A stretch of DNA of 64,000 nt, taken from NCBI GenBank assembly GCA_027972325.1, contig JAPMOS010000004.1, positions 682,001 to 746,000 of the forward strand, given 5' to 3'. Positions 31,968-42,000 of the stretch are shown here, piece by piece. The notes beneath the pieces are model-generated. The model was not told the origin of the DNA, ran no database searches, and saw only the letters and a list, made by a program, of their open reading frames with translations. Origin of the DNA: Paratrimastix pyriformis. Taxonomy: Eukaryota; Preaxostyla; Paratrimastigidae. A program made the translations under genes and the position numbers. Position 1 is the first letter of the stretch. The number at the start of each line of letters is the position of its first letter.

Positions 31968-34709
31968 CGGGAGCGGACGCGGATGAGGCGCACCCCCAGG
32001 CGGAAGCAGAGCATGGCCACAGGGAACCGGAGCGGGCTCACGCGCCCCTTGCCCACGGGCGGGGGGTGGGCGGCCTCGTCGGGACCGCTGGCCGGGGTGG
32101 CGGTGGCAGAGTCGGCCGTGGACTCGGCCGGGGGCGGGTCGGCCTCCTCGTACAGACGGACGGTCGTCTCACCCGCGTCCTTCACGAGCCAGTAGGTCCC
32201 TGCGGTTGGGCAGCCGGAAGGCCGGGCGGGGCACAAGGCCGGGCGGGGTGGGTGGAGAGATGAATGGGCGGAAGTATGGATGGATGGAGGGATGTGGGTG
32301 GACGTGGGTGGATGGGTGGGCCTGGTGGCGGACCGGCCTCCTGGGTGCAGTTCTGCTGGAGGAAGTGGATGATGCTGTGGGCCTTCTCCAGGACGGCCTT
32401 GGGCTCGAAGGCCCGGAACTCGCTGGTCAGGTCGGGCAGCTCGTCGGTCTTGACCAGCTTGTAGCCCTGCACCACGCCCTCCTGCACCAACCATCCAAGG
32501 GTGGTGAGCGCAAACCGGATGGCGATTTGGAGGAGAAGCGGCGGGAGGGCAGGGTGGGAGGGGAGGGGAGACCTTGTGGAAGCAGATGGCGGCCTCGGGG
32601 ACGTTGCAGATGATGTTGTCCAGCCACATGTCCAGGCAGGCCAGCGATGAGACCTCCTGCGTGGCGGGGTCGGTGTTGTGGCGGGGTCGGTGTTGGTATG
32701 TTGGTATGATCGCATGTTCGTGTGCGTTCGGGGTGCGGTGAGTTTGAGGTGCGGTGCGTTCGGAGTTTGAGGTGCGTTCGGAGTTTGAGGTGCGTTCGGA
32801 GTTTGAGGTGCGTTCGGAGTTTGAGGTGCGGTGCGTTCGGAGTGCGGTGAGTTTGAGGTGCGGTGCGTTCGGAGTGCGGTGAGTTTGGGGTGGTTTGGGG
32901 TGCGGTGAGTTTGAGGTGCATCCATCTTCGTGAATGGCGATTCACCTGGCTTGTGAAAGTAGCCTGCGTGAGTACGACAGCCAACAGGCAGTAGCGATCT
33001 GAAGGCGAGGGGGGTGGGAGGCATGATGGCAAGGGCCGGACCTTGTCCAGGTCCATGAGCTGCAGGGAGACCGAATGGTGCTTGGGGCTCGAGAAGATGA
33101 GCAGGTCGCTGCCCAGCACCATGGACAGGTCCCGGAACTGCCAGTGCACTGTCCGCCGGAAGGGCATCGTCCCGGGCGGGGGCGGGGCCGTCAGGGGCTG
33201 GCTGACCATCGAGGAGCGCAGGGAGATCTGGGGCGGCCGGTCGCCGGCCGGCCGGACGACGGTTGTGGCGCTCGTGGGTTCGGCGTCCTCCTCGACCAGG
33301 GTCGGCTCCACCTGGCCCTCGAGCTGCGGGCACACCGGGTCCTCGCCCGACACGCTGTAGTAGAGGAACTTGTGGTAGAGGGCCTCGTGCAAGGCCTTCA
33401 TGTGGCGCCGCCGGTGAAGCACCCGGGGCAGCCGACGGGCGGGCGGAGGGAGCGGACGGGACGAGAAGGAGCCAGGCGGACACTCGCTGCTGGCGGGCTG
33501 CTCCATGGGGAGCGCGGCGGACTGAGGCGGGGGCGTGGGCGGGGTGGTGATGATGGGCGGGGGGATGGCGCTCGGAGGGGGCGTGGTTGCCGGGGGCGGG
33601 ATCAGGGGCGGTGAAACGGGTCGAGGTCCGCGGGTGTGTTCAACCGGAGATCGCGGCGCGGCACGGGACTGTGGAGGACTCAAGGGGCCGGTGGTCCCAT
33701 GCGGCCGGGAGAGGGCCAGGGGCGGCACCCGGGGCGGGGTCGGCGGCGGGGTCGGGGGTGGGGTCGACACGGCCGATGCCGAGGGCGCAGGTGATGTGGT
33801 CGAGGCGTCCCCGTCGCCAATGGGGATAATGAACGACACGCGGCTTGGCGGGGGGGTCAGCGGGGACGGGGGCTGGGAGAGCCCGGCAGGGGCCGCCGTG
33901 TCGGTAACGGCCGGAGCGGGGGGCGCCGTGCCCAGCGGAGCAAAACCGGGTGGGGGTGCGCGCTGCCGGAGGGGCTGTGGCACAGGGGGAAGCGTGATAT
34001 CGGCCCAGGCGGTTGGCGACTCGGAGAGATAGACTATGACCCGTTGCTTGTTTGTCAAAAGAAATAAAAGGACAGACTGTCATCAACAGCTCCATCGAGA
34101 ACCAGGGTTGGCCCGACTTTGTGAATGGCCATCGAAACGCGTGCCTAAAGAGAACCAAAAGATCGGAACGGTGCCTTCACTCCAAGGTGACGCACGGACT
34201 GTACGAAAAGGGATTTCGATGAGTTTTTTTAGATTCTCTGCTGGTGCCAGAATATGAATATCTCCAAGCCCCTCTGGAAGAGGGTAATTCTCAGCACCAC
34301 CGGAGGCCATCGAACAGGAATCCTGGCTGGTCGAGAGATGAGGGACTTTTGATTCCTGGCTCGCAAGATCAAATGTTTGTAGCACGCTCACCAAAGAACT
34401 ACTAGGGAGTTCTGACTCTGGGTCTTCCGATGGGATTAATGCCTGGGAAGCTGATTCGAGAAGCTACACAAGAATCGATGTGAGGATTTCGAGTCTTCAG
34501 TTCTAACAGACAGAAGTGTCACGATCCAACCAATTTGGCGGGGGACAGTGAAGATTCGTCTCACATTGGACCTCGTGGAATCCCAGCAATGGCGGTCCCC
34601 GTTCGGGATGCTCCGCAATGGTTGTAATCCGTCCCAACAAGTCTGTCTCGTGGTCTCCATTCGCATCCGGCTCTGTAAGAACATCTGACAGCGAACTACT
34701 TTGCCACAT
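26576..34709 (-). CDS. EDRF1: EDRF1-like protein with TPR-type helical repeats
   Basis: Large protein related to erythroid differentiation-related factor 1. The start MWQSSSLSDVLTEP is followed by an intron (donor GTCTGTTAG) to LLESASQALIPSEDPE; then NLKKLIEIPF, another intron (donor GTCCGTGC), and RVSMAIHKVGPTLVLDG. A proline-rich linker leads to the family core: VHWQFRDLSMVLGSDLLIF, CLDMWLDNIICNVPEAAICF, GYKLVKTDELPDL, FLQQNCTQEAGTYWLVKD and FPVAMLCFRLGVRLIRV. Then come RTRYAEILATSHFQIALSYL and helical repeats such as FIKRRLGNARNELGKVLLEK, AKECFQRAVEEFREIG, HAIALCNQAQICIQAHNLH and AIGYYEQALVVLSSG. It ends WRTEAPLKM. The order and wording match animal EDRF1, including the DNLICNVPE-type core. 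Poly-Q tracts occur in coding exons (13 Q at about 31348-31386, 7 Q near 27970). Introns hold large minisatellites. The molecular role of the family is poorly known. Confidence 0.88.
29389..29640. repeat. (GGGA)n tetranucleotide array, about 250 bases
   Basis: Interrupted GGGA/GGA array inside an EDRF1 intron, next to the exon ending LLELDQLVRSPIEG. In sense orientation it is CCCT-rich, a polypyrimidine stretch. All long open frames across it (Pro-Ser-Leu or Arg-Glu-Gly repeats) are repeat artefacts. Confidence 0.85.
30581..30890. repeat. Minisatellite of ACAAACAAACAACACAGAC-type units
   Basis: About a dozen units built from ACACAAACAAACAACACAG and ACACAGAG blocks in variable order, within an EDRF1 intron between the exon with LKVLTMETTNADFLREVEE and the next upstream exon near 30960. 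It is purine/A-rich on the plus strand and T/G-rich in sense. Open frames reading Cys-Val-Leu or Thr-Gln-Asn repeats are artefacts. Confidence 0.85.
32740..32910. repeat. Minisatellite of TTTGAGGTGCGTTCGGAG units
   Basis: Seven or more degenerate units of TTTGAGGTGCG with TTCGGAG or GTGCGTTCGGAG spacers, in an EDRF1 intron. The following intron border leads into the exon CLDMWLDNIICNVPE at about 32600-32650. Confidence 0.8.
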
Positions 34710-34805
34710 TGAGGAGGGCAGTCGGAGTTGCCTATTCCGAAATTCCCCGAACTAGTCACAATCCCCTATTTGTTCTAGCCACTCGTCCTCTGTCAGGAGT
34801 TTTTG
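34710..34805. promoter_or_regulatory. Divergent promoter region, EDRF1-like / dolichol kinase
   Basis: The two start codons lie 96 bases apart and face away from each other. The sequence is less GC-rich than the flanking gene bodies. No specific element is recognised. Confidence 0.5.
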
Positions 34806-36439
34806 ATGGAAGAGGCTGCGGCCCTCTTCCTTGCCCTGGCGCACTCAAGGCCGAAGGGGATCGCAATCTATGAATACGCGTTATTGTTTATGACAGGATC
34901 TTTGGCCCTGGTGGCACAAGCGCTCGCGCAGCCATCCAAACACAACAAACGGTTTCCTGTCGTTCTCTCGACTCCAAAGAGGGGAAAGCCTTTCGAAAAC
35001 GGCCTTTTGATTGGCTCATTAATTGTCCCTCTTCTTTGCGCCTCGTTCTGCTGGACCGGGGTCCCAAGGCTTCATCAGCTCTGCCTCGTTTCCATGGCCA
35101 CATGCCTTTTGGTTCTCTCGAGTTCTTGGTCGGCATCTTTTGGTGGTGTCTCCCGTTGGTTCAAACACTCTCCTTGTCCAGGATACCTGCCTGCCTCCTG
35201 CTCGTGGTCACCCTCCCCCTGGATGGGAACTACCTCCAGTCTGGGGCATTCTTCGCCTTGTACATTGGTGCCCTCTGGGTGTGTCTGGGCAAGCTCCATG
35301 GGTGCTTCACCCTTGGCGAGGCCATCACGGTTGCTTCCTTGGCCGCCTGCGCCGCGACAGACCTCCTGTGGGGCGTGGCGGCCAGGCGGATGGCCGCAAC
35401 GTTCCTCACGGGCTGCCCGTCGATGGTCGTGGTCCTTCTCACCGTCGTCTGGGGGCTGGGGACGGTGGGGGTGACGGCTCTGCTGGTTGGCATCTGTGGG
35501 AAACGGCTGACCCAACACCGCGAGGCGGCCGCCCTGACCGGGGCATGCGGCCTGCTCTTTGGGGGCTGCTCGCTGGGGTGCCGGCTCATCACCTCCCGCT
35601 GGCCGCTGGACTGGATTCTGGTCGAGCCTCTGTGGCGCTCCCACGAGCGGGGCGGATGCTGGATGCTCATGGGCTGGTGGGTGCTGGTGCTGGCCGGCGC
35701 GGTGGGCGGGGTGTCCCGGGCCGTCCGGCTGGGCTGGTCCACCACGGCCACCCGGAAGATCTACCACTTCGCCGCGGTGATGCTCTTTGTGCCGGCTCTC
35801 CTCCCCTCCGCCAGCCCCACGGTGTTCCAGTTCCTCTGCACGGCCTTGGGGGTGGCGCTGGCCCTGCTGATCCTGGTGGAGTGGGTCCAGGCCCGCCAGC
35901 TGCGCCCCCTGGGCGGGGTGGCCCTCCACCACTTCATGGCGCTGTGCGTCGACGACCGCGATGGCGGCGTCTGCCACGTGAGCCACTTCCACCTGCTTCT
36001 GGGCTGCGCCCTGCCCATCTGGCTGACGGCCTGCCTGCGGGCCATCGGCGCGCAGCCACCCGCCATGATGCCCTTCGTGGGGGTGCTGCTCCTGGGTGTG
36101 GGCGACGCGGTGGCGTCCCTGGTTGGCAAGCCCTACGGGCGCCACAAGTGGTGGGTGCCCTGGATGGACCGCCTCCGAGCGGGCGCCCCCCGAACGGCCG
36201 CCAAGTCTTTGGAGGGCTCCCTCGCAGGCATGGCGGCATGCCTACTGGCCTTGGGCGGGCTGAGGGGCCCCGCGGGGTGGTGGCGGCCAGGGTGGACGGG
36301 GCTGGCGGACGAGGCTGTCATGCTCGGGGTGGTCTTCTGGGTGGAGGCTTTCACCTCCCAGATCGACAACCTCTACCTGCCCTTGGTGGCCCTGGTGGCC
36401 CTCCCCTGGCGCGGCACCTGCCCTGCGGACGGGACTTGA
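34806..36439 (+). CDS. DOLK: Dolichol kinase
   Basis: ER membrane enzyme that phosphorylates dolichol with CTP, giving the lipid carrier for N-glycosylation. Two exons: 34806-35060, then intron 35061-35122 (donor GTCCCA, acceptor CTCGAG), then 35123-36439. It begins MEEAAALFLALAHSRPKG and is polytopic. The C-terminal catalytic part shows TTATRKIYHFAAVMLFVPAL (the RKxxH motif), VGVLLLGVGDAVASLVGKPY (the GDAxAS CTP-binding motif), GRHKW, TAAKSLEGSLAG (the KSxEG motif) and EAFTSQIDNLYLPL (the TSQxDN end motif). All are typical of SEC59/DOLK, so the enzyme looks intact. It ends GTCPADGT. It is about 520 residues, within the family range. Confidence 0.93.
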
Positions 36440-36787
36440 TCTGGCCTCGTCCGTACTGGCTTCTCTCGATGCCCTGATTCGGTGTGCGCCGAAAAGGCCC
36501 CCAGTCCGGACTGGGCAAGCGCACCCGGCCGGAAGGCACCAAAGAATGGACGCGTCTCCGCGGATCGGGACTGACCGGTGTTTTTGGGCTTGCTTTCTTC
36601 GTCCTGCTTGTCGTTTTCCTTGTTTTCGATCGATCATTTCCAAAGGGCCTTCGTCCTGCTTGTTGTTTCTTTCCTAAATTTTTTTTTTTCTTCTCCTATG
36701 AATCATTTACAAATGCCTTCGAAACAAGCTGCCGAAGTTGGGGGGAGGGGGGAGGGGGAGGAGGGGGAGGAGGAGGGGTCCCGTCGG
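36440..36787. other. Convergent spacer, dolichol kinase / degenerate GTPase
   Basis: Two genes end facing each other over about 350 bases. The middle (36570-36720) is T-rich on the plus strand with oligo-T runs, fitting 3' untranslated sequence. The right end is a G/A-rich stretch (36738-36776). No gene seen. Confidence 0.5.
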
Positions 36788-37878
36788 TCAGCAGGAGCTC
36801 TGCTCGAGCCACGGAAACCGGTCCGTGGTGGCCCCCTCGAAGGGGAGCAGGTTGGACTCGATCGTCTGGCGCTGCTGGGGGGTGGCGCCCCCGGGGCTGT
36901 CCCAGATCTTGGACCCGTAGATGATCCCGTGCCGCCGCAGCTCGAGCATGGCCGTGGGCCCCTTGCTGCTGGCCGATGTGATCACCATGTGCACCATGTG
37001 GATCAGCTTGACAAAGGGGTCGTGCAGGGCCGCATCGGGGTTGGCCAGGCTGCGCGAGAGGCGCACACCACAAGGAGAGGTGAGGAGGCGTGTGGGACCG
37101 GGGGGATACAGACTCCACCTCGAAGTAGGTCAGGTGCTGCGCATTGGCGAACTCTTCGGCCTCCTCTTGGGTGATCACGCGCCTATCGGGGGGAAACACA
37201 CAGGCTATTGAGTCTGCGGCGGGGCAGGGCGGACCTCTGCTGTTCGTCGGTCATCATCCCGATGAGGATCTTGGGGAACTTGCCCTCATCCTCGGGCTTG
37301 CCGGGGGGCAGCATCCACGAGGCCAGGTCGTGGTAGGAGTCGGAGTCGTTCACTGTGGTGCCAGAGGCGGGTGAGTGTTACGTCCGACCGTCTGGTATCT
37401 GTGTGTGTCTGTGCGTGCATGACCAGACCGTCGTAGACGTAGATGGTCCCAGCCGCTTCTTGGGCGAGCCTCATGGTCAGGGGTCGGAGTTCTTCGGTTC
37501 CTGGGAATGGGGTGTCAGAAGAGCAAACCGAAAAATAAATGTAAAGACCAGGGTAGTCCCAATAGTGAATCTCAAATACCTTACCCGGTTCGTACTTTTC
37601 CTTGTACATCATGATGCCATCATTGACGAGCTCGGGCGGGGCATGTCTTGGGTCACCTAACTCCAAAAAGGGTTTTCATACGATAATCCGGAGATCTGAC
37701 CATCATAGATATGCTGGATTAAAAGGTCAGTCTTATCGACCGTCCCAATCACGGCAATGTTGACCAAAAAATGGAATTTATCGTCATTTTCACCAAAAAC
37801 CCGATCTCCTCCTTCGGAAGCCTGCTCCTTGCCGAGTTTCTTTTCGATCTTTTTTTCGAGCTCTCGAATTTGTTGCAT
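36788..37878 (-). CDS. Degenerate Rab/Ras-like GTPase with N-terminal coiled coil
   Basis: Start MQQIRELEKKIEKKLGKEQ, a charged coiled coil before the GTPase fold. The fold is recognisable by FLVNIAVIGTVDKTDLLIQ (strand 1 and P-loop position), EELRPLTMRLAQEAAGTIY followed by VYD (strand 4, as in YYRGAAGALLVYD), NDSDSYHDLASWM, PKILIGMMTDEQQ and ITQEEAEEFANAQHLTYFEV. The nucleotide motifs have decayed: the P-loop is GTVDKT, two residues short of GxxxxGKT; the DxxG position reads YEPG; the NKxD position reads MMTD. This is probably a pseudo-GTPase. Introns: GTAAGG donor after EPG (canonical type), GTCTGG after YVYDG, GTCCGC after DEQQ. The reading frame upstream of the first Met stays open for some 20 codons. 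It ends PWLEQSSC, with no classic CaaX or CC prenylation end. Confidence 0.72.
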
Positions 37879-38058
37879 GCAAGCCGAGAGGACCCGAATC
37901 GGGTTTTGTCCACGTTCCGGAACATGAACCCCAGCACAGAGCCCAAGGTTTCGCCGCTTTAGGCCCTGACGGAGGAGGAGCGGTGAGGTGGTGGGTGGGG
38001 AAATTCCGATTTTTTTCGCGAAATCTCAAAAATGACCGGTCTTAAAGGGCAACGACCC

Positions 38059-38871
38059 TCATTCATCTGCGCCGATCTCGTCTTTCCCGTCGTCTCCAGC
38101 CGATTCATCGTTGTCATCTTCAGAAGGAGTCATCTCAGCCTCTTCCTCCTCGGTGGAATCCCGCGCCTCCTCCTCCTCCTCGGACTCATCTTTCTTGGAC
38201 TTTTTGGATTTGGCCTTCTTCGGAGCGGCTTTCTTTTTGGTCCCGGAGGCCGCGCTGGCCTTTGCAGCCCTCTGTTCGGCTCGCCTCTCCGCGCGTCGGT
38301 CACGTCGAACCACCGGCTTGATGGGTGGGGGTGGTGTCGACAGAATTTTCTCCAAGTCCGGCGGTATGGATGGGTGCATGATCAAGCCGGGAGGCATCTC
38401 AAATGCAACCAAAACCGGTGGCTCAATAGGAACGGCAGCCGTGGGGGAGTGAGCCCGAATATCAAGTCGGCATGAGGCTGATAGTTGAGGACTGTCTTGG
38501 GGCTGGAAGAATGTGGAGAAAGAGAACCCTGGAGGAATTTCACTTGTTGTCAGAGGGGGGACCAACGCAAGAGAGGTGGGTGTTGGCGGTTGCTGTAAGA
38601 GGGTGACAGTTTGAGAGGGTGCCGCAGCGGAAGGACCCGCAGTCGCAATTTGGGGATCCGGCCCTGATTCTATTGTTCTCACGGCCGGCCTTTTTTCAAG
38701 TTCGAAAACAGGTTTTGGGCTCTCGGCGCGTGCTCGCTTTTCAGGGCGGGATGTTCGGTGAGGAGATTTCGGGGTTGGCGAGCCCGGGACAGAAATTGGA
38801 GACTTTGTGGCAGAAAAGTAGGATCGAATGTCGGCACTCTTTTTTCTCGGTGAGGAGACGTCCAAACTCAT
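38059..38871 (-). CDS. Acidic disordered protein with a PIP-box-like N-terminus
   Basis: One uninterrupted frame of about 270 codons, mostly disordered. Near the N-terminus SPRKKSADIRSYFSATKSP fits the PCNA-interacting pattern Qxx(I/L/M)xx(F/Y)(F/Y) except that Gln is Ser (SADIRSYF). The middle is rich in Pro and Ser, with a FSFSTFFQPQ segment. The C-terminal third is a basic stretch (RRDRRAERRAEQRAAK, KKKAAPKKAKSKKSKK) followed by an acidic tail of Glu/Asp ending KDEIGADE, typical of nucleolar or chromatin proteins. It lies just after REV1 on the same strand, about 180 bases away. No family recognised; a role with PCNA is inference only. Confidence 0.6.
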   Translation of the reverse strand: MSLDVSSPRKKSADIRSYFSATKSPISVPGSPTPKSPHRTSRPEKRARAESPKPVFELEKRPAVRTIESGPDPQIATAGPSAAAPSQTVTLLQQPPTPTSLALVPPLTTSEIPPGFSFSTFFQPQDSPQLSASCRLDIRAHSPTAAVPIEPPVLVAFEMPPGLIMHPSIPPDLEKILSTPPPPIKPVVRRDRRAERRAEQRAAKASAASGTKKKAAPKKAKSKKSKKDESEEEEEARDSTEEEEAEMTPSEDDNDESAGDDGKDEIGADE

Positions 38872-39055
38872 CGGTCCTCGCGCGAATAAAACAGCCTCGT
38901 CCAACAGGGGGTTAAAGACATTACAAAGCGAAACCTGGACGACAGGCAGGCTCTTTCTTTCTCGTGTTAGTGCTCAATTAATTGAGAGATCAGACCTGGC
39001 AATGAACTTGCCAACCAGACAAGCGGCCATCAACAAACCAACAAAAAGGTGTGTC

Positions 39056-42000
39056 TCATGCCGGCGCTTGAATGTTCTTCACCGCAGCTTCAAAAAAGTC
39101 ACCCAGTGCCTGATAAAGCTCAATCCAACTGTTTTGCACTGGCCCAGTTTGAGTAAACCCATCAGCGGCCGATAAAATCTCATGGATACTCCTAATCCGT
39201 GATTGAGATGAATGAATGTCATCACAAAAAAAAAGAACCTGTGAATGCATCGTAAGGTCGTCCAGCAGTCTTTGTCCTTCTTTTGAAGGAGCCACTGTTG
39301 GAACTGTGCCGCGATCAATCTTGCGTGGAGAGGTGTCGCGGTGATCCGGTGCCTAAGAGGGGAAATAAGAATCCGTTCTCTCTTTCCTTTCATCCTCCAG
39401 CTACGAACCGAATGGCATCTTGGACAGCATCGCAGATTTCTCCCACTGACTCGGAGGCCAACAAGACAGCCGCCGGGGGCATATCGATCCGCTGCATCCG
39501 CATCTGGGCGTAAGCCTGCTCCAACCTCTCCTCGAGTGACGCGCCCTCCTCAGGAATGTCGGCCTTGTGGTGACCCTCCGGCTCAAGGTCGGAACGAGGA
39601 TGTGCTTCAGGAGGGGATGTCTCCTCAGGACCATCCCCCTGCTGGCAGGGGCTTGGGGAGCAAACCCGAGGGGAGGCTAATCTGGCCGCGGGGGGGATGC
39701 GATCGGGGGCTGGGCGAGGCGGAAGGCATGTCCCATAGTGCGCCCGCAACTCGTTGTAGATCTATCGGGGCAGGCAGACCGAATCTGAATCTTGAGCCCA
39801 CGACGATCCCGAGGGAGCCACCGACCTGCGAGGGAAGCGCCCCGACCACGTCCAGGTCAAGCTGGCTGGCCCGCGGCAATGGGCCGTCGTCGGGGGGCAC
39901 ATTGGCATCTTCTTCTTCATGGCCCGGGCGGGCGCGCTTCATGGGGTGGAGCGGCCGGAGGGGGCGGGCTGGTCGGATGGAGCGGGGGCGACAGAGCTGC
40001 CGCGGGGGGGCAGGTGGGTCTGGTCCTGGCGGGACCTGCGGGGGCCGGGGCCGGGGCAGGGGGCGGTGTCGGTGTTGCTGGTGCCAGGGCCGGGGCGGCG
40101 AGGGTGGAAGACTGATGAGGCTGATGCTCGCCGAAGAGGGCCGCAAACGATGAGGCCATTGAAGAACCAGCCACTGCCCGTGTGGGGCGGCCGTCCCGTT
40201 GCGGCCTTGGTGATGGTGGCTCGGCAGTGATGACCAGGCCTCCTCCATCCCCGGCGGGCTCAGCAGCCGCGCCATCATCGCCCCCATCCGAAGAACCGCC
40301 GGATTCTGCTTCGCTCCATCCAGTCTGCGGGACGACGCCCGGAGGGCCGACTCCCGGTGGGGCGGGAGGGGCGGGGTGGGTGGCCGCCGCAGGCCGCTGG
40401 GGGACGAGTCGGGTGGCCGTCAGGGTCAACCCGCGCATGTCGGGGGCCGCCACCGCGCACTCCTCGAGCAGCCATTGGCAGTGGTCCCCAAGCACCTGCA
40501 TCACCCCCGGGGATCCATGTATCGATCCTCATGTCATCTCATGACGCGCCCCCCGGTGGACTTCACGCGGGGCATGGCGGACAGGCGAACCTGGGGGTCG
40601 TTTGTGGGCACGACGATCTGCCGTGAGCGTGAGACGGTGGAGCAGGCCCCGTGGCCCATGTACTTAGCCGGCTGGCCGGCCGTCGGGTCGCGCACCATGA
40701 TCGCCAGAGTCACCGCCCGGCACAGCAGGCCGGCCTCCCGCAGCCGGGTGGCCACGACCTGGCCGGGCAGGTGGGCAGGTCAGGCGGTGCAGCAACAGCA
40801 GCACACTCACCACCCGTCCGGAACGACAGCCGCAGGGGGCGCCCGCGGACCTGGGCCAGTCTGCCAGCAAACTGCTGGGCGTCCGCCTGCTGGACGAAGC
40901 GGATGGCGTAATTGACGGCCGCCGAGACGGTCTTCCGCTGGCGTCCCGGGGGTGGCGGGGGCACCACCGGGCTGCCGCCGGGCAGCTGGGACGGCGAACC
41001 GACCAGCGGGGCGGACCGGCGGACGGGTCGGGTCGGCAGGAGGTCATCGGCCTCGCCACGAACGGGCCGCTCGTCGCATCCCTGGGCGCAGCTCTGCAGC
41101 ACCGTGGCTGCGTGGGTCGCACAAAAGATCCCGCCCCCAAGAAGAAAGGTTCACCATTGGCCAACGAGGGGTGTGCCTCTAGCCCGGGGGCAGAGCAGAC
41201 GGACCCAACTTGGGACCCAACAGGCTCCGCAGGGCGGGCAGGGGCTGCCTGCGCAGGTCGGCCACGGTCTTCAGGCCCGCCCGGGCCAGCTTGGCGCGGA
41301 TATGGTACCCCACCCCAGGCAAATCCTGCGCCGGGACCCCCCCGACGGTCGTGAGCCCAGCGAACGGGAGGGCAGAAAGTGCGCGAACACCATCAGGGAG
41401 GGACGTCGAGTGACCTCCACGGGGCACGAGTCCAGGATAGCCCTCGTCCGTGCGGGGGCCTCCCAGCCCAGCCAGCTCTGCCCGTCGGGTTTGGCGGCCC
41501 GGGTGGCCATCCGGGCCAGGAGCATATTCGGTCCCAGCCCCCCGCTGGCCGCGCAGCCGGTCGCGGCTCGGATGGCCCGGCGCAAGGCATCCACGGCCGC
41601 CCAGGCCCGGGCCAGGTGGCGCCGCTGGCGGGGCGTGGCCGAGTCGGGCTGTGGGCATACCCGGTGGGGATTCGCGGCCGTCTGGCAAGCTGCCTCGGCG
41701 GCGGACGGGGGCGGGCCCGGGAGGTCGGCGGGCAGGTCGGCCGGAAGGCAGCTGAGGTCGAGGTAGGCCTCGTCGCACGAGACCACCTGCACCCGGGCCG
41801 TCACCCGGGCGAAGAGCCCAAACAGCCGCTCCGAGGCCTGCAGCAGCCCCACCCAGACGCACGCCCCACGCGACAATGGATCATCAGGGAGGGGCGCCGA
41901 ACGGGGTGGGGCGAGGCGGACGGGGCGGGGCGCCGAGAGACCTCTTTGTATGCCTCGAAGTCGTAGGGCAGCACCACCAGGCCGGGGCAGAGGCGGCGCG

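Noticed and set aside
35075-36145. Minus-strand gene opposite dolichol kinase
   Set aside because: Long open frame is a shadow of the GC-rich dolichol kinase exon, which carries all family motifs.
37879-37946. Alternative GTPase start MGSVLGFMFRN giving a myristoylated N-terminus
   Set aside because: It is in a different frame from the coiled-coil exon and no suitable splice joins them.
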